DNA from: Bradyrhizobiaceae bacterium
GTDB taxonomy: Bacteria > Pseudomonadota > Alphaproteobacteria > Rhizobiales > Xanthobacteraceae
NCBI GenBank assembly: GCA_020853885.1
Contig: JADYXZ010000010.1
Coordinates: 62,001 to 126,000, forward strand
DNA length: 64,000 nucleotides
Direction: 5' to 3'
Shown: positions 34,628 through 45,690 of the stretch, in pieces
Layout of the letters: each line of letters starts with the position of its first letter
Position numbering within the stretch: the stretch's first letter is position 1
The notes under the pieces: generated by a model
Database searches by the model: none
The model's input: the letters and a program-made list of their open reading frames with translations, nothing else
What the model was told of the DNA's origin: nothing
Program-made: the position numbers and the translations under genes

Positions 34628-34631
<4 letters not shown>
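33717..34631 (-). CDS. argF: Ornithine carbamoyltransferase
   Basis: A 304-residue OTCase making citrulline from ornithine and carbamoyl phosphate. Seen are the carbamoyl phosphate site [29 protein letters not shown], the [14 protein letters not shown] stretch, [18 protein letters not shown] in the SMG loop, and the catalytic [16 protein letters not shown]. Its start overlaps the argD stop as ATGA. Length is normal and there is no sign that it is a catabolic type. Confidence 0.96.
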
Positions 34632-35833
<1,202 letters not shown>

Positions 35834-36311
35834 GTTCCCACTCCAAAAACGGCGTTCTCGTCCGGGCCGGTGCAGGCCGGCCGGCTGGTCATGTCCGGAC
35901 GTAGTGCAACGTGTCTGTCGGCTCGCGGGCCCGGCAACGCGCCGAAACCCCTTCAATCCGCCGCCCGGACCGGCAGCAGGCCCCCAAACGAAATGTGCCG
36001 CCCGGCTCACGAGCGGCACCGATCGAATCTATTGGAGCCGCGGGAGGTGTCAACTTGCGCGATGCTTATGCAAAAAAGCAACACGACCTACTAGATGTTG
36101 GGGAAAACGCCCGCCAAACAGGCCGAACGCTTGTTCCGCCGAGTCTGCGTATAGTAGCCTTAAGGCCGTTAAACACGATATCTCGTGCGGCGGGCCACCT
36201 TCGTTTTCAGCTGATTTTCTGCTTCCGGGGCGGATTTTTCGTCCGATTCCGGGGAACGGGGAAGGATTCCGCCGCCAGCAGCGGCCAAAGCCGCACATGG
36301 GAGACCGGCGA
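35834..36311. other. Intergenic region between divergent argD and gcrA
   Basis: 478 bases with no convincing gene. A long frame in the gcrA phase runs through it but has no ribosome site and low-complexity composition. The part nearest gcrA is AT-richer (36060-36250) and probably holds the gcrA promoter. TTAAGGCCGTTAA at about 36159 is a partial match to a CtrA-type site, but with five rather than seven bases between half-sites. I see nothing firm. Confidence 0.5.
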
Positions 36312-36797
36312 ATGGGTTGGAATGACGAGCGGGTCGAGCTCCTGAAGAAGCTATGGGCGGACGGGCTCTCGGCGAGCCAGATCGCCGCCCAGCTCGGCGG
36401 GGTCACGCGCAACGCGGTGATCGGCAAGGTGCACCGCCTCGGCCTGTCGGGCCGGGCGAAGACGCCCTCCTCCTCGGTGCCGCGGGTGCGCAAGCCGCGC
36501 CCGGCTTCGATGCGGCCACGGCTGCGCTATCACGGCAACACGGCGCTCGCTCCGCAATACGAAGTGGAAGAGGACCTCGACCCGCTCGCCAACATTGTGC
36601 CGATGGGCCCGCGCGTCTCGATCCTCGAGCTCAGCGAGTCCACCTGCCGCTGGCCGATCGGCGAGCCCGGCAAGGAAGGCTTCGCCTATTGCGGAACGCA
36701 GACCAAGGCGGAGTCGCCCTATTGCCCGTATCACTCGCGCGTCGCCTACCAGCCGCTCGCAGAGCGGCGGCGGCAGCGGCAGCAGGCAAGGGGATAA
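36312..36797 (+). CDS. gcrA: GcrA cell cycle regulator
   Basis: A 161-residue transcription factor of the GcrA family. The N-terminal helix-turn-helix is WNDERVELLKKLWADGLSAS, QIAAQLGGVTRNAVIGKVHR; the C-terminal sigma70-binding region has CRWPIGEPG and FAYCGTQTKAESPYCPYHSR with paired Cys residues. GcrA works with sigma70 at promoters carrying methylated GANTC sites in Alphaproteobacteria. The ATG at 36312 has GGGAG eight bases upstream. Confidence 0.95.
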   Translation: MGWNDERVELLKKLWADGLSASQIAAQLGGVTRNAVIGKVHRLGLSGRAKTPSSSVPRVRKPRPASMRPRLRYHGNTALAPQYEVEEDLDPLANIVPMGPRVSILELSESTCRWPIGEPGKEGFAYCGTQTKAESPYCPYHSRVAYQPLAERRRQRQQARG

Positions 36798-36819
36798 TCA
36801 AGTCAAGTACACATAGAGC

Positions 36820-36870
36820 CCCTCATCCTTCGAGACGCCTTCGCTTCGCGAAGGCTCCTCAGGATGAGGG
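36820..36870. repeat. Short palindromic intergenic repeat with CCTCATCCT ends
   Basis: CCCTCATCCT-like left arm pairs with AGGATGAGGG; within it CCTTCGC pairs with GCGAAGG. It is related to the element at 29133-29235. It lies between the convergent ends of gcrA and phoB and may act as a two-way terminator. Confidence 0.8.
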
Positions 36871-36910
36871 CTCATTTATTTTGGACAAAGCCGGCGATAT
36901 TTGAGGCTGT

Positions 36911-37612
36911 TTAACTCGCCTCGGCGAAGCGCTCGTTGAAGCTGTAGCCGGCGCCGCGCACGGTGCGGATGGGATCGGGCTCGCGGCCGCGCGAGAGCGC
37001 CTTGCGCAAGCGGCCGACATGCACGTCGACGGTACGCTCGTCGATATAGGCTTCCCGCCCCCAGACGCTGTCGAGCAACTGCTCGCGGCTGAAGACGCGG
37101 CCGGGGCTCACCATCAGGAATTCGAGGAGGCGGAACTCGGTCGGGCCGAGATGCAGCTCGCGGCCGGCGCGATGCACGCGCTTCTTCTCGCGATCGAGCT
37201 CGATGTCGCCCGCCTTCAGGACCTTCATCACCTGCTCGGGCTTGGAGCGGCGCAGCAGCGCATGCACGCGCGCCAAGAGTTCCGGCAGCGAGAACGGCTT
37301 CACCACGTAGTCGTCGGCGCCTGTTCCGAGGCCGCGCACGCGCTCGGCCTCCTCGCCGCGCGCGGTCAGCATCAGGATCGGCAGCTGCTTGGTCTCCGGC
37401 CGCGCCCGCAGGCGGCGGCAGATCTCGATGCCGGAGACGCCGGGCAGCATCCAGTCGAGTATGACGAGATCGGGCGTGTTCTCGCGCACGCGGGTTTCGG
37501 CGTCGTCGCCGCGCTCCACGACGTCGACATCGAACCCTTCGCTTTCGAGGTTGTAGCGCAACAGCAGGTTCAGGGCCTGCTCGTCTTCAACGATCAAGAT
37601 GCGCGGCTTCAT
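36911..37612 (-). CDS. phoB: Phosphate regulon response regulator PhoB
   Basis: A 233-residue OmpR-type regulator. The receiver has Asp53 in LVILDWMLPG and the Lys in DDYVVKPFS; the C-terminal winged helix contains GPTEFRLLEFLMVSPGRVFS and REQLLDSVWGREAYIDERTV. It binds Pho boxes such as the one before pstS at 43397-43425. It is the last gene of the pst-phoU-phoB set and starts nine bases after phoU. Confidence 0.97.
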   Translation of the reverse strand: MKPRILIVEDEQALNLLLRYNLESEGFDVDVVERGDDAETRVRENTPDLVILDWMLPGVSGIEICRRLRARPETKQLPILMLTARGEEAERVRGLGTGADDYVVKPFSLPELLARVHALLRRSKPEQVMKVLKAGDIELDREKKRVHRAGRELHLGPTEFRLLEFLMVSPGRVFSREQLLDSVWGREAYIDERTVDVHVGRLRKALSRGREPDPIRTVRGAGYSFNERFAEAS

Positions 37613-37621
37613 GGCAATGCG

Positions 37622-38338
37622 TCAGCGCGGAAGGCTCACCTTGGTGATGCTCGTGGTGTCGAGCTTCGGGCGCTCCTCGGTGAGCACCTCGCCGACCACG
37701 AGGTAGTAGATCGTCTCGGCGATGTTGGTGGCGTGGTCGCCGATGCGTTCGATGTTCTTCGCCGCAAACAGGAGATGGATGCAGAGCGTGATGTGGCGCG
37801 GGTCCTCCATCATGTAGGTGAGGAGCTCGCGGAACAGCGAGGTGTACATGGCGTCGACTTCGCCGTCGCGGCGCCACACGTCCATCGCGCGCTCGGCATC
37901 GCGGGCGCCGTAGGCGTCGAGCACCTGCTTCAGGCGCTGCAGCACCATGTCGGCCATGTGCTTGACGCCGCGGAGCTGCTTCTGCGCCTGGTACTCGCCG
38001 TCGAGCGCGAGCACGCGCTTCGCGGTGTTCTTGGCGAGGTCGCCGACGCGCTCGAGGTCGTTGGCGATGCGGAGCGCGGAGACGATCTCGCGGAGGTCGA
38101 TGGCCATCGGCTGGCGGCGGGTGATGGTGAGGATCGCCTTCTCCTCGATGTCGCGCTGCAGCGCGTCCACCTGGTCGTCGGCGGCGATCACCCGCTGCGC
38201 CATCAGGACGTCGCGCTTGACGAGCGCATCGACGGAATCGGCCACGAGCCGCTCGGCGAGCCCGCCCATTTCCGCGAGGCGCGAGGAGAGCTCGCGAAGA
38301 TCCTCGTCGAAGGCCTTGAGAATATGCTGGTCGGTCAT
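37622..38338 (-). CDS. phoU: Phosphate signalling protein PhoU
   Basis: A 238-residue helical protein with two PhoU repeats (about 10-100 and 115-205). Seen are ERVGDLAKNTAKRVLAL and ERIGDHATNIAETIYYLVVG, metal-binding E..D signatures of the family. PhoU links the Pst transporter to PhoR and limits phosphate uptake. It lies 37 bases after pstB. Confidence 0.96.
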   Translation of the reverse strand: MTDQHILKAFDEDLRELSSRLAEMGGLAERLVADSVDALVKRDVLMAQRVIAADDQVDALQRDIEEKAILTITRRQPMAIDLREIVSALRIANDLERVGDLAKNTAKRVLALDGEYQAQKQLRGVKHMADMVLQRLKQVLDAYGARDAERAMDVWRRDGEVDAMYTSLFRELLTYMMEDPRHITLCIHLLFAAKNIERIGDHATNIAETIYYLVVGEVLTEERPKLDTTSITKVSLPR

Positions 38339-38375
38339 CCGTTTGTCCTCTCGCGCGATGCGCGTCCCGCTCCGG

Positions 38376-39203
38376 TCAGCCGAAGCGGCCGGTGATGTAG
38401 TCGAGCGTCCGCTTGTCGGACGGATTGGTGAAGATCGTCTCGGTCGGCCCCTCCTCCACGAGCACGCCGAGGTGGAAGAAGGCGGTGCGCTGCGACACGC
38501 GCGCGGCCTGCTGCATCGAATGGGTGACGATGATGATGGTGTAGTTGGCGCGCAGCTCGTCGATCAGCTCCTCGATGCGGGCGGTGGCGATGGGGTCGAG
38601 CGCGGAGCACGGCTCGTCCATCAGGATCACTTCCGGGGAGACGGCGATGGCACGGGCGATGCAAAGCCGCTGCTGCTGGCCGCCGGAGAGGCCGGTGCCG
38701 GAATCGCTGAGCCGGTCCTTCACTTCCTCCCAGAGGCCCGCCTTCTTCAGGCTGGTCTCGACGATCTCCTCGAGCTCCGCCTTGGATCTTGCGTGACCGT
38801 GGATGCGCGGGCCATAGGCGACGTTCTCATAGACCGATTTCGGGAACGGGTTCGGCTTCTGGAACACCATGCCGACGCGCGCGCGCAACTGCACCACATC
38901 GAGCGAAGAATCGTAGATGTCGAGGTCGTCGATCCTGATCTCGCCGGTGACGCGGGCGATCGGGATCGTGTCGTTCATGCGGTTGATGCAGCGAAGGAAG
39001 GTCGACTTGCCGCAGCCGGACGGACCGATGAAGGCGGTGACCGCGCGCTCGGGAATGTCGACGGAGACGTCCTTCAGGGCGTGCTTGTCGCCGTAATAGA
39101 CGTTGACCGAGCGGGCGATGATCTTGGCCGAATCCGGCGCCGCCGCGGCGGCGGCCGCCGACGCTGGCCCGGGCGTTTTGATCGGGTGCACCATCACATC
39201 CAT
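38376..39203 (-). CDS. pstB: Phosphate ABC transporter ATPase PstB
   Basis: A protein of about 275 residues. Walker A is [19 protein letters not shown], the signature [15 protein letters not shown], Walker [17 protein letters not shown]. The sequence after [10 protein letters not shown] has an Ala-rich linker typical of alphaproteobacterial PstB. The start at 39203 has GGAGG nine bases upstream; an ATG three codons later is possible. It begins 20 bases after pstA. Confidence 0.96.
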   Translation of the reverse strand: MDVMVHPIKTPGPASAAAAAAAPDSAKIIARSVNVYYGDKHALKDVSVDIPERAVTAFIGPSGCGKSTFLRCINRMNDTIPIARVTGEIRIDDLDIYDSSLDVVQLRARVGMVFQKPNPFPKSVYENVAYGPRIHGHARSKAELEEIVETSLKKAGLWEEVKDRLSDSGTGLSGGQQQRLCIARAIAVSPEVILMDEPCSALDPIATARIEELIDELRANYTIIIVTHSMQQAARVSQRTAFFHLGVLVEEGPTETIFTNPSDKRTLDYITGRFG

Positions 39204-39223
39204 CTTAGCGCCTCCGCAGACTG

Positions 39224-40786
39224 TCACCACCGCCGCTCGAAGCGCCGGCGCAAGTAAATCGCGATGCCGTTCATCACGAACAGAAACACAAGGAGCACGA
39301 TGATCGCGGCGGCGGTCTTCGCCTGGAACGCGATCTCAGGAAGGTCGGACCACAGATAGATCTGCACCGGCAGCACGGTGCCGGCGTCGGTGACGCCGTG
39401 CGGCACCTCGACGATGAAGGCGACCATGCCGATCATCAGGAGCGGCGCGGTCTCGCCGAGCGCATGCGCCATGCCGATGATCGTGCCGGTGAGAATGCCG
39501 GGCACGGCGAGCGGCAGCACGTGGTGGAACACCGCCTGCTGGTGCGAGGCGCCGACGCCGAGCGCGGCCTCCTTGATCGAGGGCGGCACGGCTTTCAGCG
39601 CCGCGCGGGCGGCAATGATAATCGTCGGCAGGACGAGCAGCGCGAGAACGAGGCCGCCGACGAGCGGCGCCGAGCGCGGCAGGCCGAAGAAGTTGAGGAA
39701 CACCGCGAGTCCGAGCAGGCCGAACACGATCGACGGGACCGCGGCGAGGTTGTTAATGTTCACCTCGATCAGCTCGGTGACGCGGTTCTTCACCGCGAAT
39801 TCCTCGAGATAGATCGCCGCGGCAACGCCGAGCGGCAGGCAGATGACCAAGGTCACGAACAGGGTGAGCGCGGAGCCGACCAACGCGCCGCGGATGCCGG
39901 CAAGCTCCGGCTCGCGGCTGTCGCCGGCGGTGAAGAAGCGCCAGTTGAATGTGCTCCGTACTGCGCCCATTTCCTTCAGCCGCTCCAGCCAGACAACCTC
40001 GCGGTCGCCGACGCGGCGGTTCGATTCCGGCGTGACGTAGGTGACGACCTGCCAGGAGCCGGGCGCGGCCGCTGCAGCCGACGACAAGGGCAGCAGAACC
40101 TCGCCGGCGGCGCGGTTGCCCCTGATCTCCGTCAGTTTGACGACGCCGCCATTGATGGCAACAAGCTGGCTCGGCTCGGCATCCGTCAATGTGCCGTCCG
40201 ACGCAAAATCCGTGACCGTACTGGCGATCTCGATACTGCCTGACGTATCGCTTGGCGTGGCGGTGCCGCGACCGGCACGCCGCGTGATCTCGGTGCCCAG
40301 CCCCTTGAAATAGAGGTCGGCATCCGCCGACGTCAGTACCGACACGCGCACGGTCTGACCGATGAGGCTCGGATCGGCGACGACGCGGTCGCGCAGGGCA
40401 TCGCCCGCGCCGGAAGACAAGAGCCCATCGAGCCGCCGCCGCGCGGCGCGGTCGCTCGCCTCGGGGAAAATCCCGCGCAGCGTGTTGCGCACGAGCGCCT
40501 GGAAATCGCCGGCGCGGATCTCGTCCGGTTTGCGGGTGTTGTTCGGATCGATCTCCGCCGCGTCGACCTTCACGCCGAACACGAACTGATGCTGGGTGAA
40601 GGCCGGCAGCCCTTTGAACAGCACGTCGGCAAGCACGATCACAAGGAAGATGCCGGTGAGGCCGATCGCCACCAGCCCATAGAGCTGGAAACGCCGCTCG
40701 GCGCGGTAGCGCGCGCGCATGCGCGCCTCCGCCGCCACGTCGCGGGCGGATCGGGCGGCTCCTGCCGGCAGGGCGACGTCAGTCAT
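39224..40786 (-). CDS. pstA: Phosphate ABC transporter permease PstA with long periplasmic insert
   Basis: A 520-residue permease, much longer than the usual 280-300. The first helix is [20 protein letters not shown]; then about 230 residues form a DUF3333-like periplasmic region; the core permease from about 290 has [20 protein letters not shown] and the EAA-like loop in [20 protein letters not shown]. This long form is known in Alphaproteobacteria. Its start overlaps the end of pstC by eight bases. Confidence 0.95.
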   Translation of the reverse strand: MTDVALPAGAARSARDVAAEARMRARYRAERRFQLYGLVAIGLTGIFLVIVLADVLFKGLPAFTQHQFVFGVKVDAAEIDPNNTRKPDEIRAGDFQALVRNTLRGIFPEASDRAARRRLDGLLSSGAGDALRDRVVADPSLIGQTVRVSVLTSADADLYFKGLGTEITRRAGRGTATPSDTSGSIEIASTVTDFASDGTLTDAEPSQLVAINGGVVKLTEIRGNRAAGEVLLPLSSAAAAAPGSWQVVTYVTPESNRRVGDREVVWLERLKEMGAVRSTFNWRFFTAGDSREPELAGIRGALVGSALTLFVTLVICLPLGVAAAIYLEEFAVKNRVTELIEVNINNLAAVPSIVFGLLGLAVFLNFFGLPRSAPLVGGLVLALLVLPTIIIAARAALKAVPPSIKEAALGVGASHQQAVFHHVLPLAVPGILTGTIIGMAHALGETAPLLMIGMVAFIVEVPHGVTDAGTVLPVQIYLWSDLPEIAFQAKTAAAIIVLLVFLFVMNGIAIYLRRRFERRW

Positions 40787-42143
40787 ATTGCTCCCGATAC
40801 CGTTTCACGACCTGCAGGGCGATGACGTTCAGCGTCAGCGTGAAGAAGAAGAGCACGAAGCCGAGCGCGAACGCCGACAGGGTCTTGGCGCTCTCGAACT
40901 CCTGGTCGCCGACCAGAATGGTCTTGATCTGCACGGTGAAGGTGGTGACCGCCTCGAGCGGGTTGAAGGTGAGGTTGGCGGCGAGCCCGGCGGCCATCAC
41001 CACGATCATGGTTTCGCCGACGGCGCGGCTGATCGCGAGCATGAAGGCGGAGACGATGCCGGCGAAGGCGGCCGGCAGGATCACCTTCTTGATCGTCTCC
41101 GAGCGCGTCGCGCCCATCGCATAGGAGCCGTCGCGCAGCGACTGCGGCACGGCGTTGATCACGTCGTCGGAGAGCGAGGAAATGAACGGGATGATCATCA
41201 TGCCCATGACGACGCCGGCGGCGAGCGCGCTTTCCGACGCCACATCGAGCCCGAGCGCCTGGCCCCAGCCGCGGATCGAGGGCGCGACCGTCAGCGCCGC
41301 GAAGAAGCCGAGCACCACGGTGGGGATGCCGGCGAGAATCTCGAGGATGGGTTTCACGAACGCGCGAAAGCGCGGCGTCGCATATTCGGCCATGTAGATC
41401 GCCGCAAAGAGGCCGATCGGGCCGGCGACGAGCAGCGCGATCGCCGTGATCAGCAGGGTGCCCGTCACCAGCGGCACGATGCCGAAGGCGCCGGAGGAGC
41501 CGACCTGGTCGGCGCGGATCGCGGTCTGCGGGCTCCATTGCAGCCCGAACAGAAAATCGACCGGCGACACGCGCTCGAAGAAACGCAGGGTCTCGAACAG
41601 CACCGACATGACGATGCCGAGCGTGGTCAGGACGGCGACGGTCGCGCTCGCAAACAGGACGATATTGATGAAGCGCTCGACATGGGTGCGCGCGCGGAAC
41701 GGCGCGGAAACGGAGCGGAGGGAAAGCACAAGCCCCAGCAGGCCGAACGCAAAGCCCACGGCCAGCAGGGTCCCGTTGGCGATCCAGCGGACGGAGGCGT
41801 AGGTCTCGGCGGCGCGGCGCAGCGCTTCGCCGGGGTCGCCGGCAAACCGTCCGGCAAGGACGGCCTGCACGTCGCGCAGAATCGCGCTGCGCTTCAGGTC
41901 GTCGATCACGCCGAGATCGAAGGCGGCGAGCGCCTGGCTCTCGGCCAGACGCTGGCCGACCGGAACGCCGATCACATAGAGCGCTGCCATCGGCACGAGC
42001 ACGCCGAGCGCGACAAAGACACCGTGATAGGGAGGCCGGGAATGCAGCGGCCCGGAGCGGGCGGTGGCGGCGGCGCGGGCGAGGCCGAACAGGAAGCCGA
42101 CGGCGACGAGAACAGCCAGGCCGATGAGATAGATTGCCGACAT
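40779..42143 (-). CDS. pstC: Phosphate ABC transporter permease PstC, long form
   Basis: A 454-residue permease with extra N-terminal helices (IYLIGLAVLVAVGFLFGLAR and more) and a core permease domain from about 225. The conserved stretch LPAAFAGIVSAFMLAISRAV and GETMIVVMAAG is typical of PstC. It pairs with PstA as the membrane channel. It follows pstS after 96 bases that hold a stem-loop. Confidence 0.95.
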   Translation of the reverse strand: MSAIYLIGLAVLVAVGFLFGLARAAATARSGPLHSRPPYHGVFVALGVLVPMAALYVIGVPVGQRLAESQALAAFDLGVIDDLKRSAILRDVQAVLAGRFAGDPGEALRRAAETYASVRWIANGTLLAVGFAFGLLGLVLSLRSVSAPFRARTHVERFINIVLFASATVAVLTTLGIVMSVLFETLRFFERVSPVDFLFGLQWSPQTAIRADQVGSSGAFGIVPLVTGTLLITAIALLVAGPIGLFAAIYMAEYATPRFRAFVKPILEILAGIPTVVLGFFAALTVAPSIRGWGQALGLDVASESALAAGVVMGMMIIPFISSLSDDVINAVPQSLRDGSYAMGATRSETIKKVILPAAFAGIVSAFMLAISRAVGETMIVVMAAGLAANLTFNPLEAVTTFTVQIKTILVGDQEFESAKTLSAFALGFVLFFFTLTLNVIALQVVKRYREQYD

Positions 42144-42195
42144 ATTCTTCGCCCTGCTTCCGCCGGACCTATCGCGGACCGGCTTCGCGGAAGGA

Positions 42196-42224
42196 CGGCG
42201 GCCGCACCATCGACGCGGCCGCCG
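42196..42224 (-). other. Stem-loop between pstS and pstC
   Basis: CGGCGGCCGC and GCGGCCGCCG form a perfect 10-bp stem with a 9-base loop. No T-run follows. Such hairpins after the first, binding-protein gene of an ABC operon usually protect the upstream mRNA and lower downstream expression. Confidence 0.65.
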
Positions 42225-42239
42225 CTACGCAACGCTCCG

Positions 42240-43295
42240 TCAGTTGGTGAGGGGATCGCCCGTCATCGGGGCGAGACCCAACACGGCCTTGCGAACGTCG
42301 TCGGCCATCTTCTTCGGCAGGGTCACGAGGCCCTTCTTCGCGAGATAGCCGTCCTCGCCGATCGCCTTCTGCGACACGTACTCGGCGGCGAACTTGTCGA
42401 GGCCCGGCACGACGCCGACATGCTGCTTCTTCAGGTACACATAGAGCAGGCGCGAGCCGGGGTACTTGCCGGCGGCGATGTTGTCGTAGGTCGGATCGAC
42501 CCCGTTGAGGGCGACGCCGCGGAGTTGCGCGGAGTTCTCTTCGAGGAACGAGAAGCCGAAGATGCCGAAGGCATCCTTGTTGGCGACGAGCTTCTGCACG
42601 ATGACGTTGTCGTTCTCGCCAGCCTCGATGTAGGCGCCGTCCTCACGCAGGGACTTCCACGCCTTCTCGAACGCCTTGGCGTCGCTCTTCTTCAGGGCGG
42701 CGAGCGCCGGGATCTGCGCAGCGCCGTGCTCGAGCAGCAATTCGTGCAGGGCGTCGCGGGTGCCGGAGGTCGGCGGCGGGCCGAGCACTTCGATCTTCAC
42801 GTTCGGCAGCGACTTGTCGATGTCGGACCAGTTCTTGTTCGGGTTGGCGACGAGCTTGCCGTCCGCGCCGGGGACTTCCTTGGCGATCGCCAGATAAAGC
42901 TGACCGAGTGTGAGCTTGAGCGGCGTGCCGGCCTTCGACTGAGCGACGCTGATGCCGTCATAGCCGACGGTGACCTCGACGATGTCCTTGACGCCGTTCT
43001 TCTGGCAGGTCTCGAACTCGCCCTTCTTCATGCGGCGCGATGCGTTGGTGGCGTCGGGATGCGTCTCGCCGACGCCGGCGCAGAACAGCTTCATGCCGCC
43101 GCCGGTGCCGGTGGATTCCACGACCGGGGTCTTGACGCCCGCCGACTTGCCGAACTGCTCGGCGACCGCGGTGGTGAACGGGTACACCGTCGAGGAACCG
43201 ACGATGCGGATCTGGTCGCGCGCCTCGGCAGCGCCGGCAAAGGCAACGCCGGCGACCGCGAGCGCGGAAATGGTTGCGTAGGTCACAAGTTTCAC
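42240..43295 (-). CDS. pstS: Periplasmic phosphate-binding protein PstS
   Basis: A 351-residue binding protein. It starts at a GTG (43295) with AAGGAG seven bases upstream. The signal peptide ends near FAGAAEARDQ. Phosphate-binding residues lie in RIVGSSTVYPFTTAVAEQF, VESTGTGGGMKLFC and PPTSGTRDALHELLL. It is more like the PstS subgroup of Alphaproteobacteria with an unlinked C-terminal MTGDPLTN. The Pho box lies 102-130 bases upstream. Confidence 0.96.
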   Translation of the reverse strand: MKLVTYATISALAVAGVAFAGAAEARDQIRIVGSSTVYPFTTAVAEQFGKSAGVKTPVVESTGTGGGMKLFCAGVGETHPDATNASRRMKKGEFETCQKNGVKDIVEVTVGYDGISVAQSKAGTPLKLTLGQLYLAIAKEVPGADGKLVANPNKNWSDIDKSLPNVKIEVLGPPPTSGTRDALHELLLEHGAAQIPALAALKKSDAKAFEKAWKSLREDGAYIEAGENDNVIVQKLVANKDAFGIFGFSFLEENSAQLRGVALNGVDPTYDNIAAGKYPGSRLLYVYLKKQHVGVVPGLDKFAAEYVSQKAIGEDGYLAKKGLVTLPKKMADDVRKAVLGLAPMTGDPLTN

Positions 43296-43396
43296 GGGGT
43301 TCTCCTTCCTGTGACGGAGTTTCCGGCCGGTTCGGCCATCCAGCCTCGGAAATAGCCGGGGCTCGACGACTCCTAGGAGTGCTCGGACAAACTTCT

Positions 43397-43425
43397 ATGA
43401 CGCTCCCATGACAGACAGGTGACAG
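43397..43425 (-). promoter_or_regulatory. Pho box of pstS
   Basis: On the minus strand three 7-base repeats occur at 11-base spacing: CTGTCAC (43425-43419), CTGTCAT (43414-43408) and GCGTCAT (43403-43397). This is the standard PhoB-binding layout. It begins immediately after the phoR stop codon and lies about 102 bases before pstS. Confidence 0.88.
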
Positions 43426-43426
43426 T

Positions 43427-44779
43427 CTAAGCGACTGTTTTCGCTTGATTTGTCTCAAGCTTGTCTGTGGAGAGCGGGATGCGCGCGGCAAATGTCGCGC
43501 CCTGGCCGAGGGTGCTGTCGACGGCCAGCCGGCCGCGGTGGCGGGTGAGGATGTGCTTGACGATGGCGAGGCCGAGACCCGTTCCGCCCTCGGCGCGGCT
43601 CGTCTCCACGTCGACCCGGTAGAAGCGCTCGGTCAGCCGCGGCAGGTGCTCGGGCGGAATGCCGGGACCGAAGTCGCGGACGGTGACGACGGCCTCGCCG
43701 CCGTTGGCGGCGGGATCGCGCGCCAGCGTGACTTCGACGCGCTTGCCCGAGGCGCCGTACTTCAGCGCGTTCTCGACGAGATTCTCGAACAGGCGGATGA
43801 GCTCGTCGCGGTCGCCCTGCACCGGCAGGCGCTCCGCATCGCGCTTCACGACAAGCTCGACGCCGCGCTCGAGCGCGAGCGGGCAGAGCGTGTCGCAGAC
43901 ATGGCCGACAATGGGGACGAGATCGATCACGGTCTGCGGGTGCAGGTGCTCGTTCAGCTCCACGCGCGACAGCGACAGGAGATCGTCGATCAGCCGCGAC
44001 ATGCGCCGCGCCTGCTCGACCATGATGGTGAGGAAGCGGTCGCGGGCGGCGGCGTCGCCGCGCGCCGGGCCCTGCAGCGTCTCGATGAAGCCGGAGAGCG
44101 AAGCGAGCGGCGTGCGCAGCTCGTGACTCGCATTGGCGACGAAGTCCGCGCGCATGCGATCGAGACGGCGCTGCTGCGTCAGATCGCTGAAGGTGAGGAG
44201 GAAGGCGTCGGGCGGATGCGGGGCGTCGTCGGCATGGTTAAAGGCGATCGGCACGACATGCGCTTCCAGCGTACGCTCGACCGGAACGCGGTCGGTGAAC
44301 TCGACGCGCCGCACCTTGCCGTCGGTCGCCGCCATGCGCAGCGCCTCGATCACTTCCGGCGCGCGCACCGTGAAACTGATCGGCTCGCCGCGGCGCACCG
44401 GGCCGAGCGAGGACACGGCCGCGTCGTTGCCGACAAGGATCGTGCCGCGGCGGTCGACGAGGAGCGCCGGCGCCGGCAGCGCGCCGATGACGGCGGCGAG
44501 CTGCGGATCCACCGCAAACGGAATGCGCGAACTCGTGACCGGAGCGACCGCAAGCTGCACCGGCTTTGCCGGTTGCGGACGCGGCGGACGCAGCGCGGCG
44601 GCGGCAAGCACCACGACCATCGCGAGCAACGCCGCGTAGGGCGACAGGCGTCCGAGCGCGGCGACGATGACAATCACCGCAAAGGCTGCGGCGATGATCC
44701 AGCGGGCGGCGAACAAGCGATCCAGGGCGCTACGCGCGCCGGAGCTTCCGGAGCTTGCCTGCGGATAGGAATCGGTCAT
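43427..44779 (-). CDS. phoR: Phosphate regulon sensor kinase PhoR
   Basis: A 450-residue kinase with two N-terminal helices (WIIAAAFAVIVIVAALG and YAALLAMVVVLAAAAL), a PAS-like domain (about 90-190), HisKA with the phosphorylated His219 in ASHELRTPLASLSG, and HATPase with NLVENALKYG, DFGPGIPPEHL and EGGTGLGLAIVKHIL. The start at 44779 (MTDSYPQASS) has no strong ribosome site; longer frames to 44923 are Cys- and Arg-rich and unlikely. It phosphorylates PhoB. Confidence 0.94.
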   Translation of the reverse strand: MTDSYPQASSGSSGARSALDRLFAARWIIAAAFAVIVIVAALGRLSPYAALLAMVVVLAAAALRPPRPQPAKPVQLAVAPVTSSRIPFAVDPQLAAVIGALPAPALLVDRRGTILVGNDAAVSSLGPVRRGEPISFTVRAPEVIEALRMAATDGKVRRVEFTDRVPVERTLEAHVVPIAFNHADDAPHPPDAFLLTFSDLTQQRRLDRMRADFVANASHELRTPLASLSGFIETLQGPARGDAAARDRFLTIMVEQARRMSRLIDDLLSLSRVELNEHLHPQTVIDLVPIVGHVCDTLCPLALERGVELVVKRDAERLPVQGDRDELIRLFENLVENALKYGASGKRVEVTLARDPAANGGEAVVTVRDFGPGIPPEHLPRLTERFYRVDVETSRAEGGTGLGLAIVKHILTRHRGRLAVDSTLGQGATFAARIPLSTDKLETNQAKTVA

Positions 44780-44944
44780 CGCGTTCGTCGTTTCCGATCC
44801 ACATGTAGCGCGGGCGCCGGGCCTGCGCCATGCGGTGGCGCGGCAAGATTGCGTCTGGTTAACAAGTGCGCCGGGTGCCTTGCGCGCGGCCGATGCGCAT
44901 GGGATCAACGGCCGCGCGGACATCCGCCGAATCCAGGGGGCACC

Positions 44945-45547
44945 ATGACATCAGCGATTCATCGGTCTTTCATCGGGCTGTTCGGTATCTCCCTTTGCGC
45001 GGGCACCGCATATGCCGACCCGCTGCCGATCCCGAGCGCCGACTATTCGGTCAAGGCCACCATGACCGGCGGCATGACCATGATCAGCCGGCATTCCAGG
45101 GGCAAGCTGCGCGTCGACATGCAGCCGCCCGGCATGCCACAGCCGATGGTCGCCTATTTCGATCTGCGCACGCGCAAGGGCGTTTCGGTCATGTCAGTGC
45201 CGGGCATGGCGCCGATGGCGATGGAGATGGAGCTCGACAGCAAGGGCGGTCACGGCGTCGCCACCGGCAGCGGGCGGCGCGTCGGCAGCGCCACCATCGC
45301 CGGCGAGCGCTGCGACCTGTGGCGGATCGAGCCCACGAACGCAGAAGAGAAATCCGCCGACACCGTCTCCTGCGTCACGGCGGACGGCATTCCACTGCGG
45401 GTGGAAGCAACCGTCAACGGCAAGCGCGAGACGATCTTTCAGGCCACCGAGGTCAGCCGCGCGCCGATCGACGCCAAGCTGATGACGCCACCGTCGAACG
45501 TCAAGCCGATGCAGCTTCCGAAAGGGATGATGCCGCCGATCAAGTAA
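44945..45547 (+). CDS. Exported DUF4412-like protein
   Basis: A 200-residue protein with a signal peptide (FIGLFGISLCAGTAYADP) and a beta-rich domain with Met-rich loops (MTGGMTMISRHS; PGMAPMAMEMEL). Residues 130-165 include ERCDLWRIEP and CVTADGIPLRVEA, as in DUF4412 proteins of the periplasm. The two Cys residues could form a disulfide. Function unknown. It is divergent from phoR, with 165 bases between. Confidence 0.7.
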   Translation: MTSAIHRSFIGLFGISLCAGTAYADPLPIPSADYSVKATMTGGMTMISRHSRGKLRVDMQPPGMPQPMVAYFDLRTRKGVSVMSVPGMAPMAMEMELDSKGGHGVATGSGRRVGSATIAGERCDLWRIEPTNAEEKSADTVSCVTADGIPLRVEATVNGKRETIFQATEVSRAPIDAKLMTPPSNVKPMQLPKGMMPPIK

Positions 45548-45690
45548 GCGGACATTGCTCGAGGTCCGCGACGGGCCACTTCGAGACTTGGCCTATGACA
45601 TGACCCGCTGCAATGATTTGAATAGTCCAACGAACCCAAGACCCTTAGCCCATAGCCTGCTAATATCGATTTTTTCGAGGTTGGCGGCGG

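Noticed and set aside
36150-36180. TTAAGGCCGTTAA as a CtrA site in the gcrA promoter
   Set aside because: The half-sites are five bases apart rather than the seven of the CtrA consensus, and the third half is weak.
40719-43355. Plus-strand frame of about 880 codons across pstA, pstC and pstS
   Set aside because: Mirror frame of three conserved genes; Gly/Arg/Glu/Asp-rich without domains.
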